Shown: positions 46,367 through 55,239 of the stretch, in pieces
Numbering within the stretch: the first letter of the stretch is position 1
Layout: each line of letters opens with the position of its first letter
DNA from: JAMLHH01 sp037189845
GTDB taxonomy: Bacteria > Bacteroidota > Bacteroidia > Chitinophagales > JADIYW01
Assembly (NCBI GenBank): GCA_037189845.1
Contig: JBBCIS010000003.1
Location: 868,001 to 932,000, forward strand
Direction of reading: 5' to 3'
Length of the DNA stretch: 64,000 nt
Notes under the pieces: generated by a model
The model's database searches: none
Told to the model about the DNA's origin: nothing
The model's input: the letters and a program-made list of their open reading frames with translations, nothing else
Program-made: the position numbers and the translations under genes

Positions 46367-49300
46367 TTATCTGGACAATGTCAGATTTCCTTTTCTTTCT
46401 ATTACTAATTCATTGCAAACCGCCTGCAAAACATAGCTGTATGCTCCGGTTTCAGCTTTCTGGTTTTTCCAGATGCCTTCCCAGCCGTTCTCCTGCGATT
46501 GCGATTCAAAAACTTTTTCGCCCCAACGATTGAAGATGATGAGATAAAAATTTTCCAACGGATATAATGACCTCACAAGGAAGATGTCATTTTTACCATC
46601 ACCATTGGGTGTAAAAGCACTTGGGATATAAACATTGCTTTCCAGACAAGTCGGGTTTTCTACTTTTACCAGTACTGAATCTGTAGCCTGACAAGCATTG
46701 CTATCGGTCAAAATCACTTTGAACCAGGTATCTTTTTCTACTGCTGCATAAGTGGGCGTTTCGTTGATAGATGTTACAATATCTTCCGGAAACCATTGCA
46801 GAGATTGATATGTCTCCTGAGCAATATGCAACTCAAATTCTTCATTTATCTCTACAGGATTTTTACTGACAAAAATTTTCACTTCCGGAGCCGGATGTAC
46901 AGTTAAATCCAGAATATAAGTCGTATCGCAAATTTCTCCGCTGGCTTTTATTTCATAAGTTCCTGACTGGGTATATTGAGTTCCTTGAAAAAGATAACTT
47001 TCACCGGCACAGATTTCTTCTGTCAGATTTACGACCAATTGTTCCTCTACTTTCAAGGATAAAGTCACCAGACTATCGCAACCGCCTGTTGAAATCAGTT
47101 TTACTTCATAATTTCCTGCATCATAAAAACGGAAAGTGTCTATCTGAACAAAACCGCCTTTGCAAATCGTTTTTTCTATCTGCGTTTGCAACGGAGACAA
47201 AATGGTCAAATTGAGCACGATGGTGCTGTCACAGCCATTTTCTCCCTTTAAAGTATCGCTATAAATTCCGGAAACAGAAATTTCTTTACCGTTAAAAGTA
47301 TAGCTGCTTCCATGACAAATTTCCCTTTGAAACGTTGTGTTTTGTTTTTTCAGGTAGTCTAAATTTACCGTCAGAATGCTGTCACAACCGGACTGATTTT
47401 TCAGTATAATTTCATAAACTCCCTCTTTGTCAAATCGTTGACCTTCTATTTCCAGAATTTCTCCTTCGCAAAGCGTACGACTGATAGTATGAGATGTAGG
47501 CAATAAAACTTTTACCGTCACAAATCCTGAATCCACCGGATTACAATCTTCGGGATTATACAAAGTGAATTTCACACGATATTCTCCCTGTTGCTCAAAA
47601 GTATGCTCAGGAAATTCTTCATTACTGGTTTTGCCGTCACCAAATTCCCATAAATAAGTAGTCCCCGGTTTTGTGGAGGTATAGGAAAATTTCGTAGTCA
47701 AAGTATTACATCCCGTAGGCGGAGTGGCCGTCACTGTTATCACCTGCATGGCATTTAAGTCAAACCGGTATTTGATACCCGCCATATTACAGTTGTCTGC
47801 AAGATTGTTTTGACCATAAGCATCCGGAGTTACGGGAAAATTATTTCTTCCGCCGCAGCTGGCACAAACTGCCTGATAAACCACACCATTTTTATCAAAT
47901 CTGCTGGTTCCTCCATCGACGTGGTCTGCAGAACCTACTTCTCCGAAAAACGAAGCATAAATCAGAGATTTGGCATCTCTACTCAGATTAATCAGGTAAA
48001 AATCAGAACCATCTGTACTTGACATATATGCATCTGAAGTGACAGGCATCCCATTGGTGAAGCCTAACCATCTGTTGACATTTTCATTGGTTTCACCACC
48101 CCATCCTACTGCGTACAGATTGCCGCAAACGTCTACCATAAATGCTGTTGGGGAAATATTGATATATCTGGAATTGGGTGTTCCGAATACTGTAGAATAA
48201 ACTGTTGTACTTAAATCCGGGGTTAATTTATGTATGAATTGTTTGGAGCCGGGATTGTTATATACACCTGCCGATACCGGATAAGCACCTAATGTCTGTC
48301 CGAAAACATACACATTTCCTTCGTTGTCCAAATCCATGATATGAGCCTGGTCATAAGCAGACGTTCCCAGATATGTGTCAGATAATATCGATTTCCCATC
48401 GCTACTGATTTTGGCAACAAAACCATCAACATCTCCGCCTCTATATGTACGGTTCAATCCATTTGTTGTCTTAATAATTCCGGAGCTTCTGGTTCCTCCG
48501 GCGATGTAAACATTATTTTCTTTATCTAATTGGATACTGTATGCAGCATCTGCCGAACCTCCGCCATAATAAGTAGCCCAATGCACCTGACTCAGATTTT
48601 CATTGAATTTTACGACTAATCCGTCATAATCACCACCTCGTGTAGCCTGTGCATTTCCGGTAGTTCCGGTGAGATTTGTAGAAGCCGTTGTAGACGCGAT
48701 ATAAATATTCCCCTCTTTATCTACTGCAATATCTCCTCTGGATTCATCTCCATAATTGTAATTAATCAAAAATCCATAGTTCAGGCCGTCATTCCCGGTT
48801 CCGCCATAATATGTACCTCCAACCAAAGAAGAGCCATCTTTTGAAAATTTGACAACTGCAATATCTGTCCCCTGAAAAAACATGCTTCCGTCCATCACAG
48901 AAGCATAAGAACCGCCCCTGTAAGCATTTTGATATGCATTGGTACTGATAGGAAAATTATTGGAGCCCGTAATCACCAGTGCAATTAATTCATCATCTTC
49001 TGTAGAATATAAACTGGACAGCAATTCATTGGCACGACCTCCCAGATACGTAGAATATAATCTGGTCGTTCCGTCAGAAGAGAATTTGGTAATGACCACA
49101 TCACAGGCTCCGTCTCCTGCACCTCCTCCATAAACTGTCTGAAGCGCGCCAACAGTAGTCGGATATTGCGCTCCTCTGGAAATTCCTCCCAGATACATGT
49201 TTCCTTGTGAATCATAAGTTGCAGAAGCTCCCCAGTTGTCCGAAAGACTTCCTGAATACGTAGAAAATATCAGACTCGGGTCAACCACTAAATCTGTATT

Positions 49301-50044
49301 TTTATCATATCCATCCGGAAATCTAAAGCTCAACTTGTTGTCTCTTAAAACATAATCTGTTTTGACTTCCGTTTTAACGCCGTTGATAATCTGATAAGAA
49401 TATGGTGCGAGCTCGTATATTTCGTTGACAGAAGTCTGTATTCGTAATCTGCCATGTTCATCGATTTCTATTCCATCCACTCCGTCATACTCTACCTGAA
49501 TCCGGGAAGCGTCACCACCTTTTCTGATGATGTAATCGCTCTTCAAAGTATTTCCGTGGCTATAGATTTTGAAATCAATCTGAGGATACAAGCTCTGATA
49601 AGTGACCTTTTTCCAGGATTTTACCTTGGATTGCCATTTCGATTTTTCATTACCGATAAAGAAATTACTATGAGCAGGAAAAGATTCTTCTGTAGTAACT
49701 GTGGCTCCTGAATTAGCACCTATCCACTTTGTTCTGTATGCATGACCTCTGACATCGTGATGATGCGGTTCAGACGGCTCAGCAGATTTTGCTTTATTGT
49801 GGTGGTGGTGACCATGTGTAGTATTTTCTGAAAATAAATACGTCAATTGTCCCTGTTCCAGAAATAACCATCCACCTCGTAAGTCAGCTTTCAGCAAGAC
49901 ATTATTTTCCCACTGACCTTTATTTTCTACAAATTCAATATTGGATTCTACAGCGTTATGCGCATAGAGATTTTTACCTAAAAGACTAAAAAACACCAAC
50001 AATAAACTCGAAAACCTGACTTGTTTTATTATATCACTCACCAT
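46367..50044 (-). CDS. Gliding motility-associated C-terminal domain (T9SS type B) protein with beta-propeller and PKD domains
   Basis: 1225 residues from ATG 50044; a longer frame to 50404 lacks coding character, and a -7 element at 50077-50084 supports this start. Signal peptide, then a DUF7948-like N-terminus (IEFVENKGQWENNVLLKADL). SBBP-type propeller repeats follow (STYLGGRANE, GTYYGGTGND, ATYYGGGSAD). A PKD domain (YLWEFGDGKTSNEEFPEHTF) precedes four tandem repeats of exactly 51 residues starting at Cys859, Cys910, Cys961 and Cys1012. The end VYIPSAFTPNGDGKNDIF...ERKGNLTLSR is a type B (CHU_C/gliding) sorting domain. Predicted surface-exposed adhesin. Confidence 0.9.
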   Translation of the reverse strand: MVSDIIKQVRFSSLLLVFFSLLGKNLYAHNAVESNIEFVENKGQWENNVLLKADLRGGWLFLEQGQLTYLFSENTTHGHHHHNKAKSAEPSEPHHHDVRGHAYRTKWIGANSGATVTTEESFPAHSNFFIGNEKSKWQSKVKSWKKVTYQSLYPQIDFKIYSHGNTLKSDYIIRKGGDASRIQVEYDGVDGIEIDEHGRLRIQTSVNEIYELAPYSYQIINGVKTEVKTDYVLRDNKLSFRFPDGYDKNTDLVVDPSLIFSTYSGSLSDNWGASATYDSQGNMYLGGISRGAQYPTTVGALQTVYGGGAGDGACDVVITKFSSDGTTRLYSTYLGGRANELLSSLYSTEDDELIALVITGSNNFPISTNAYQNAYRGGSYASVMDGSMFFQGTDIAVVKFSKDGSSLVGGTYYGGTGNDGLNYGFLINYNYGDESRGDIAVDKEGNIYIASTTASTNLTGTTGNAQATRGGDYDGLVVKFNENLSQVHWATYYGGGSADAAYSIQLDKENNVYIAGGTRSSGIIKTTNGLNRTYRGGDVDGFVAKISSDGKSILSDTYLGTSAYDQAHIMDLDNEGNVYVFGQTLGAYPVSAGVYNNPGSKQFIHKLTPDLSTTVYSTVFGTPNSRYINISPTAFMVDVCGNLYAVGWGGETNENVNRWLGFTNGMPVTSDAYMSSTDGSDFYLINLSRDAKSLIYASFFGEVGSADHVDGGTSRFDKNGVVYQAVCASCGGRNNFPVTPDAYGQNNLADNCNMAGIKYRFDLNAMQVITVTATPPTGCNTLTTKFSYTSTKPGTTYLWEFGDGKTSNEEFPEHTFEQQGEYRVKFTLYNPEDCNPVDSGFVTVKVLLPTSHTISRTLCEGEILEIEGQRFDKEGVYEIILKNQSGCDSILTVNLDYLKKQNTTFQREICHGSSYTFNGKEISVSGIYSDTLKGENGCDSTIVLNLTILSPLQTQIEKTICKGGFVQIDTFRFYDAGNYEVKLISTGGCDSLVTLSLKVEEQLVVNLTEEICAGESYLFQGTQYTQSGTYEIKASGEICDTTYILDLTVHPAPEVKIFVSKNPVEINEEFELHIAQETYQSLQWFPEDIVTSINETPTYAAVEKDTWFKVILTDSNACQATDSVLVKVENPTCLESNVYIPSAFTPNGDGKNDIFLVRSLYPLENFYLIIFNRWGEKVFESQSQENGWEGIWKNQKAETGAYSYVLQAVCNELVIERKGNLTLSR

Positions 50045-50076
50045 ATACTTCGCCCATAGAATTTCAAAAGAAACTA

Positions 50077-50084
50077 CAAATCTA
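50077..50084 (-). promoter_or_regulatory. -7 element supporting the start of the 1225-residue T9SS protein
   Basis: Minus-strand TAGATTTG fits TAnnTTTG. Transcription from near 50070 leaves about 26 nt before ATG 50044. Confidence 0.45.
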
Positions 50085-50164
50085 ATATTTCTATTAAATT
50101 GATAGACTTTATGGGGTGTTAATTTTCGATTAATGTATCTGGAAAGAGAAAGATGTGGATTTTC

Positions 50165-50204
50165 TATAAAAAACGAAAGCGATCCTCTTTTGAAGAACCG
50201 CTTT
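50165..50204 (-). terminator. Terminator after the BI-1 gene
   Basis: Minus strand: AAAGCGGTTCTT (50204-50193) pairs with GAGGATCGCTTT (50187-50176) including three G-U pairs, loop CAAAA, then CGTTTTTTAT. Confidence 0.75.
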
Positions 50205-50229
50205 GTAACATTAAAATTAAGTATTTCCT

Positions 50230-50922
50230 TTAGTCTCTTCTGGACATGAATATCCTGAGGATATACCAGAACAATAACATTACTGATGCAAAAATCTGTA
50301 ATGAAGCTCCTACATATTGGTCTGTAGAATACTGATATTTTATCTGGCTGGTTTGGTACAAAATACTTCCTGATGCGATCAAAACCATTGCTACTGAGAA
50401 CCATAGTCCTAAATCAAAACCAAAAATTGCTCCGGCTACAATCAAACCTAATGCAATAAATCCACTAATCACTAAGGCCGTTCTTAAAAAAGAGAAATCT
50501 GTATTTGTCATAAAGACAACAGCAGTCAAACCGCCAAACATAAACAATGTCACTAATCCTGCCTGTTGTATCAGTGCAGCACCGTCACTGAATAATAAGG
50601 CCATGTATATCATTGGAAGAAAAATGACAGCTTCCAATACGACATACAATGCCAGACCCATATACTGGGTATTTTTACTGGTTGATACGACCAGCTTATC
50701 ACATAACATGCCTCCCAGCCAAAATAAGCCAATGATAGCCAGCCAGGTAAATTTGCTTCCCAACATACCCATGATAATGTGTGGAGAAATCAGGTTAATC
50801 AGCAAGCTTTCTACCAGGATGAATGATAAAATCGCCAAAGCAACGTGCTGATATGTTTTTTTGTAAAAGGTAGCACGTTCCAGTTCCGATACATTTGCTA
50901 CTACATAATTATTAGGGTACAT
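50230..50922 (-). CDS. Bax inhibitor-1 / YccA-family membrane protein
   Basis: 230 residues from ATG 50922 (upstream ATGs to 50994 add sequence not seen in the family). Seven hydrophobic helices; FYKKTYQHVALAILSF at the start and ALVISGFIALGLIVAG, SGSILYQTSQIKYQY and GASLQIFASVMLLFWYILRIF later match BI-1/YccA, with the C-terminal Asp-containing loops that gate calcium in BI-1. Inner membrane; its role in bacteria is uncertain, possibly calcium leak or stress. Monocistronic, with a terminator. Confidence 0.85.
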   Translation of the reverse strand: MYPNNYVVANVSELERATFYKKTYQHVALAILSFILVESLLINLISPHIIMGMLGSKFTWLAIIGLFWLGGMLCDKLVVSTSKNTQYMGLALYVVLEAVIFLPMIYMALLFSDGAALIQQAGLVTLFMFGGLTAVVFMTNTDFSFLRTALVISGFIALGLIVAGAIFGFDLGLWFSVAMVLIASGSILYQTSQIKYQYSTDQYVGASLQIFASVMLLFWYILRIFMSRRD

Positions 50923-51041
50923 CTTAATGATTTTAGATGAATAAATATATGGCATTGTATCCATGTATTTATATATCAGGATAAAATATTTCAAAAAATC
51001 ATGGGTCCGCTTTTAGTTTTCTGACTTTCATCCACACTAAG

Positions 51042-51049
51042 TATCTTTG
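51042..51049 (+). promoter_or_regulatory. -7 element of trmB
   Basis: TATCTTTG matches TAnnTTTG, ending 17 nt before the trmB ATG at 51067, which predicts a leader of about 10 nt. Confidence 0.55.
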
Positions 51050-51066
51050 CCGAAATTTTCATCGAA

Positions 51067-51720
51067 ATGGGAAGGCCGAAACTGGAGAAATTTGCTGCGA
51101 TTGCTCACATGGATAATGTGTATGAACTTGACCCGAAACACAAGGGAGTCTGGTCGAAAAATCATTTTGGCAATGAAAATCCTTTGGTATTGGAGCTGGC
51201 TTGCGGTAAAGGTGATTACGCCCGTGGATTAGCTAAAGTTTTCCCGGATAAAAATTTCATTGGCGTAGACATTAAAGGTCACAGACTATACACAGGAGCC
51301 AATCTTGCCAGAAAGCTCGAACTCAGCAACGTGGCTTTTATCAGAGCGCAGATAGACCATCTGGAAGAATATTTTGCTCCCGGGGAAGTAGACGAAATCT
51401 GGATTACATTCCCGGATCCTTTTCTGAAAGATTCAAAATTCAAAAAGAGATTAACTTCTTCCAAATTCCTTGAAGTGTACAGAAAATTCCTGAAGCCGGG
51501 CGGATTGGTCAATCTGAAAACGGATTCACCACAGCTATATACTTTTACAAAAGAAGTGATTGCGGAACAAAATCTGACGGTGATCAAAGATTATTCAGAT
51601 GTGTACGCAATGGGCAAACAGGAAACTGAACTATACGGCATCCAGACTTACTATGAAGGATTGCATCTAAAAGACAACCGTACAATTCACTATATCTGCT
51701 TTCAGATAGATGGAGATTAA
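51067..51720 (+). CDS. trmB: tRNA (guanine-N7-)-methyltransferase
   Basis: 217 residues. SAM-dependent class I methyltransferase that makes m7G46 in tRNA. Motifs: PLVLELACGKGDYARGLA (SAM motif I), NFIGVDIKGHR, FIRAQIDHL, and VDEIWITFPDPFLK (catalytic PDP). The C-terminus GIQTYYEGLHLKDNRTIHYI is the usual TrmB ending. Its last four bases overlap the stop of the convergent Fic gene. A second, diverged copy of the C-terminal end lies 1.5 kb downstream at 53200-53313, beyond the Fic gene, suggesting the junction here was formed by DNA acquisition. Confidence 0.95.
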   Translation: MGRPKLEKFAAIAHMDNVYELDPKHKGVWSKNHFGNENPLVLELACGKGDYARGLAKVFPDKNFIGVDIKGHRLYTGANLARKLELSNVAFIRAQIDHLEEYFAPGEVDEIWITFPDPFLKDSKFKKRLTSSKFLEVYRKFLKPGGLVNLKTDSPQLYTFTKEVIAEQNLTVIKDYSDVYAMGKQETELYGIQTYYEGLHLKDNRTIHYICFQIDGD

Positions 51721-52952
51721 AGCATCGAAATCTCCTTGTCTCTAGGGTAAAGACCTGCAAAAATATACGGAGAAAATCTCAGTGGGAATTTTACGTAATA
51801 CATGATATGAATTCCTTCTTTCTTTGACTCTAACAGCTCCAGCTCTGTCAGTTTATCTGTCAGGTTTTTGAGTGTTTTGTCAGATAAATTTGTAATTCTC
51901 ATAGCGTCCGTTTTAGAGATTTTTCCCTTTAAAAAAACATCTGCCAAGATATACCGGGCTTCTGAACGCACTTCACCTTTGGACACCATCAAATCTGTAA
52001 AGCGATCTATTCTTTGAAGAATATTATCAATATCCAGCATTGCATACATAAAACCTATCTGATCAATAACTGTAAGTAAAAAGAACTCACAAAACTCTGT
52101 CAGCATTTTGTTGGATAGATTACCTCGTCCGTCATAATCATTTATCCGTCTCATATCTGCATTAGCCAGCCTTGCTTTATATTCATCATTTTGCCTTGCT
52201 AATCCCCGGGAAATAGTCCAGAGACCTCCTGCATCTAATCCTTCGTGCATCCACCATGCATCTGAAAACAATCTCACCACTCTTCCATTGCCATCTAAAA
52301 AAGGATGTATCCATGCCAGTCTGTGATGTGAAGCGGCAATCTGAATGATTCGTTTTATTTTACTTTTATTACTATTTGAAGCAGGATGATAAACATTTTC
52401 AAATCTGGACATAAAAGCATTCAACTCAGCGGAATACGGAGCAATATGTCTTCCGACTTCTACTTCATCCTTCCTGAACATACCCGGAATGACGTGTCGG
52501 ACTTTTCCGTCTTTACCTTTTACCTCTTTAAATTCATCCGGTAGATGTTCATAAAATCGTCTGTGAATAGACTTGATATACTCTGAGGATGATACCACAA
52601 TGCTTTCGTCAGCAGATATCTCCTTTTGAATATCTTCAGATAACCGGATATGCGCATGTGCTTCAAGCTGAAGATTTCGCTTTGCTTTATCGTCAGAATA
52701 TTCATTCCTCAATGCCTTGTCTATGTCAATTGGATGGGTGTCGTGTCCTTCTATCAGGTTAGAATAGTAACTGTTCATAGGGCGGAGGAGCTCTGCAACG
52801 GCACTTCTTGTAACAGGATGTATGGCATCCGAGAGCTGTCCGGACTTGAAAATAATTTCTTCAGCCAGCTTCCCTAATCTTCCGGAACTATCATCCGGCA
52901 TCATAGGTTCCATAGATTCGATGTCCATATAAAAAGCATCACGTCCTTCCAT
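51717..52952 (-). CDS. Fic-domain AMP-transferase, class II (N-terminal inhibitory helix)
   Basis: 411 residues. The Fic active site HPFLDGNGRVVR starts at His216 with all catalytic positions intact. An inhibitory motif SNLIEG (Ser64, Glu68, Gly69) near the N-terminus fits class II, in which the glutamate blocks ATP until relieved. A Fic_N-like region precedes it, and a winged helix-like segment (KISKTDAMRITNLSDKTLKN) lies near 335-375. Fic enzymes AMPylate target proteins; the target is unknown. It ends overlapping trmB tail to tail and is flanked by a displaced trmB 3' end, indicating acquisition. Confidence 0.93.
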   Translation of the reverse strand: MEGRDAFYMDIESMEPMMPDDSSGRLGKLAEEIIFKSGQLSDAIHPVTRSAVAELLRPMNSYYSNLIEGHDTHPIDIDKALRNEYSDDKAKRNLQLEAHAHIRLSEDIQKEISADESIVVSSSEYIKSIHRRFYEHLPDEFKEVKGKDGKVRHVIPGMFRKDEVEVGRHIAPYSAELNAFMSRFENVYHPASNSNKSKIKRIIQIAASHHRLAWIHPFLDGNGRVVRLFSDAWWMHEGLDAGGLWTISRGLARQNDEYKARLANADMRRINDYDGRGNLSNKMLTEFCEFFLLTVIDQIGFMYAMLDIDNILQRIDRFTDLMVSKGEVRSEARYILADVFLKGKISKTDAMRITNLSDKTLKNLTDKLTELELLESKKEGIHIMYYVKFPLRFSPYIFAGLYPRDKEISML

Positions 52953-52957
52953 ATATG

Positions 52958-52987
52958 TAAAGTTACTTCAATAGTTTGAATGTGCAA
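52958..52987 (-). promoter_or_regulatory. Promoter of the Fic gene
   Basis: Minus-strand TTG (52987-52985), 19-bp spacer, TAACTTTA (52965-52958), one mismatch to TAnnTTTG. Initiation about 7 nt downstream falls on the ATG at 52952, so the mRNA may be leaderless. Confidence 0.5.
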
Positions 52988-53199
52988 TAAAAATTCCGTT
53001 AATAATTCATGTTATATATAGCACAGTAAAATGCTTTTATTCAATTAAATACACATTTTTATTGGAATTTTATTCCGGTAGATGTTCCGGTGGTTACAAT
53101 AAGATGTAAATAAGAAAATACGAAATCGGAGAAGAAATAGCTCCTCCGGATTGGGGAGGAATGGAGTCGGTGTTGTCAGGCACAAACAGGTGAAGGGAA

Positions 53200-53313
53200 T
53201 TTACCAAAGAAATGGTTGCAGAGTTAAGCATCCAGACTTATTACGAGGGTCTTCATCTGAAAGACAACCGTACGATTCATTATATCTGCTTTCAGATAGA
53301 TGGGAAAATTTAA
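53200..53313 (+). pseudogene. trmB: Displaced remnant of a trmB 3' end
   Basis: The frame encodes FTKEMVAE, two residues, then IQTYYEGLHLKDNRTIHYIC and FQIDGKI-stop. Intact trmB has FTKEVIAE, about 24 further residues, then the identical 25-residue ending. Over the 75 aligned bases (51640-51714 against 53230-53304) I count 65 identities; all 10 differences are synonymous. About 22 codons are missing between the two blocks, and an in-frame TGA lies at 53191-53193. No start exists, so it is not functional. All-synonymous divergence means both copies were under selection until recently, so this is a copy from a related lineage rather than a decaying local duplicate. Confidence 0.88.
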
Positions 53314-53347
53314 CGAAGAACATCAGTATTACGGGTAAATTTTCTTT

Positions 53348-53920
53348 CTATACCAGCTCTTTGTATCTGTAACAGGATTGTACGTGATCATTGACTATAC
53401 CTACAGCCTGCAGATACGCATAGATAATCGTGCTGCCGACAAACTTAAACCCTCGCTTCAGTAGGTCTTTGCTGATTTTATCTGACAACTCAGTCTTGGC
53501 ATTTGCTTCTGACAAGTTTCTCAGATGGGTTTGGACAACCTTACCGTCAGTAAAACTCCATAGATAGTTGGAAAAAGAACCAAATTCCTTCTGCACTTCC
53601 ATAAATTTCTGTGCATTGGTGACAGCAGATTTTATCTTTAATCTGTTTCTGACGATACCGGAATCATTCATCAACGTTTCCTGTTGTTCTTCGGTGAACA
53701 ATGCTACTTTTTTATAATCGAAATCCGCAAAAGCTTTTTTATATCCTTCTCTTTTTTTCAAGACAGTGATCCAGCTCAATCCTGCCTGCGCTCCTTCCAA
53801 AATAAGAAATTCATACAAAACCCTGTCATCATATACAGGTACGCCCCACTCCTCATCGTGATATTGCTCGTAAATTTCTGTGCCAACGCACCAACGACAT
53901 CTTTCTTTTTCCATCATCAT
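53348..53920 (-). CDS. tag: DNA-3-methyladenine glycosylase I
   Basis: 190 residues, normal Tag length. It excises 3-methyladenine from alkylated DNA. Zinc-site residues are Cys8 in ERCRWC, His21 in YHDEEWG, and His179 and Cys183 in DHVQSC, matching Cys4/His17/His175/Cys179 of E. coli Tag. LEGAQAGLSWITVLKKRE is the conserved substrate-pocket segment. The first three codons are all Met, so the start may be two codons shorter. Stops 35 bp from the trmB remnant, and upstream lies the propeller-like secreted protein gene, 39 bp away. Confidence 0.95.
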   Translation of the reverse strand: MMMEKERCRWCVGTEIYEQYHDEEWGVPVYDDRVLYEFLILEGAQAGLSWITVLKKREGYKKAFADFDYKKVALFTEEQQETLMNDSGIVRNRLKIKSAVTNAQKFMEVQKEFGSFSNYLWSFTDGKVVQTHLRNLSEANAKTELSDKISKDLLKRGFKFVGSTIIYAYLQAVGIVNDHVQSCYRYKELV

Positions 53921-53959
53921 GAAAATAATGAATTATCTCAGATGGGAAAACAATCTGTG

Positions 53960-55108
53960 CTAATTCTCCTCAAAAGTCAGTGTGCTATAGTACAGATATG
54001 TTTTGCCTACCTGGCCCTCCAGCCAGATTTTATTATCCTGTGAGATATCGCTGGAATAGTTGAATATTCCATACTCGTTATCTGATAGCTGTATGATGGC
54101 AGGGAAAGCATTATCGCCGTTGCTCTCAAAATCCATAATGTGTACGATATCCAGATTTTCTTTGTCAAACTTATACAAAGCTGTTTTTTTACTGGAAAGT
54201 GAATATTTTGTCAGATTCAATAATCTTCTGGTGTTTTCTCCGAGCCATTTTTTGCTTCTGTCTACTTCGCCGGGAACATTTCTTCTGGCGATCAGGTATA
54301 TTTCATCATTGTGCTCAAACAGCAGGGCACTGTCATATTTGAATTTTGAACGCTTGTATTCCCAGTTGCCCGGATCATTGGAGTCTGCGCGGACAATCAG
54401 CGAGCCTGTGCTTTCGAGCCTGATTGTGCCGAACAGATTGCCATTTTTATCAAAAATAAATTCTCCTTCTTCTGCCGTAGGCTCTCCGATTTGTGGTTGT
54501 TCGGTCAATGGCTGCCAGGTACGGGCATCTGTACTGGTGAATAATCGCAGGTCGCCTTTGTGATTTTTATTGTACAGATCGACTCCGTAATAGGCTGACA
54601 TATACATGATTCCATCCTTTATCCGGATTCTCCAGGGTACGTAGCCGTTAAGTCCGGTTATAGCCGGTTCGCTCCATTTTCCGCTACCGTCGGTAACTGT
54701 CACAAGCAGTGCATCCGGTTTGAATTCGTACCAGTGCTTGCTTCCGGTGAAAAAATACATGTACAGACTGTCGCCCTGTACTGCAAAGCGAGGCTCTCTT
54801 TTATCTCTGCCCAAAGCAATTTCGGATTCCACTTGCCAATCCTGCATATCAGTAGTGCTCAGAATATATATTTTGGTCTTTCCGGAAGCAAAATGAGTAG
54901 GAGCGGAACGACAGCTCATATAGTAACGGCCTTTGTAGGCAATAGCATCTACATTATTGTTGGATTTGAATTTGTCGATTTTCTTTTTCTGTTGCAGTTC
55001 AGCAGTGATATTTCTCCATTTACCTACTTTTATTTTTTGAGCCCATACGGTATGGAGATTCAAAAATAAGATGCAAAAGAACAGCCATATAGCTATTATC
55101 GACTTCAT
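53960..55108 (-). CDS. Secreted sialidase-like beta-propeller protein
   Basis: 382 residues with a signal peptide (MKSIIAIWLFFCILFLNLHTVWA). The mature part shows repeated four-stranded blades with Asp-box-like patterns (STTDMQDWQVESE, STDARTWQPLTEQ, RADSNDPGNWEYK), the pattern of six-bladed sialidase/exo-glycosidase-type propellers. Sialidase arginine triad candidates are not obvious, so enzymatic activity is unproven. Possible glycan binding or hydrolysis at the cell surface or in the periplasm. It has no sorting domain. 130 bp divergent from the TrmH-family gene. Confidence 0.68.
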   Translation of the reverse strand: MKSIIAIWLFFCILFLNLHTVWAQKIKVGKWRNITAELQQKKKIDKFKSNNNVDAIAYKGRYYMSCRSAPTHFASGKTKIYILSTTDMQDWQVESEIALGRDKREPRFAVQGDSLYMYFFTGSKHWYEFKPDALLVTVTDGSGKWSEPAITGLNGYVPWRIRIKDGIMYMSAYYGVDLYNKNHKGDLRLFTSTDARTWQPLTEQPQIGEPTAEEGEFIFDKNGNLFGTIRLESTGSLIVRADSNDPGNWEYKRSKFKYDSALLFEHNDEIYLIARRNVPGEVDRSKKWLGENTRRLLNLTKYSLSSKKTALYKFDKENLDIVHIMDFESNGDNAFPAIIQLSDNEYGIFNYSSDISQDNKIWLEGQVGKTYLYYSTLTFEEN

Positions 55109-55225
55109 GCTTTTATTATTTAACTAAAAATAGCTAACTGTTTTTGATTATTAAAGTTCAGAATGTGAAAATTATAAGTAGAAAATACATTTATGCAAGG
55201 GAATAAAGACTTGGTTTCAAAACTG

Positions 55226-55233
55226 TAAATTTG
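55226..55233 (+). promoter_or_regulatory. -7 element of the TrmH-family gene
   Basis: TAAATTTG matches TAnnTTTG. Seven nt downstream is 55240, exactly the ATG, predicting a leaderless mRNA and excluding the in-frame TTG at 55231 as start. Confidence 0.55.
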
Positions 55234-55239
55234 CAGATT

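Larger units (their letters stand above)
52953..53347. other. Intergenic region with Fic promoter and trmB remnant
   Basis: 395 bp. From the Fic end: a TTG-N19-TAACTTTA promoter (52958-52987), an AT-rich stretch, a short GC-rich stem near 53150, and the trmB 3'-end remnant (53200-53313) ending 35 bp before the tag stop. Confidence 0.6.

Noticed and set aside
53140..53199. Further trmB similarity upstream of the remnant
   Set aside because: Two competing alignments are possible with weak identity and an in-frame stop; only 53200-53313 is claimed.
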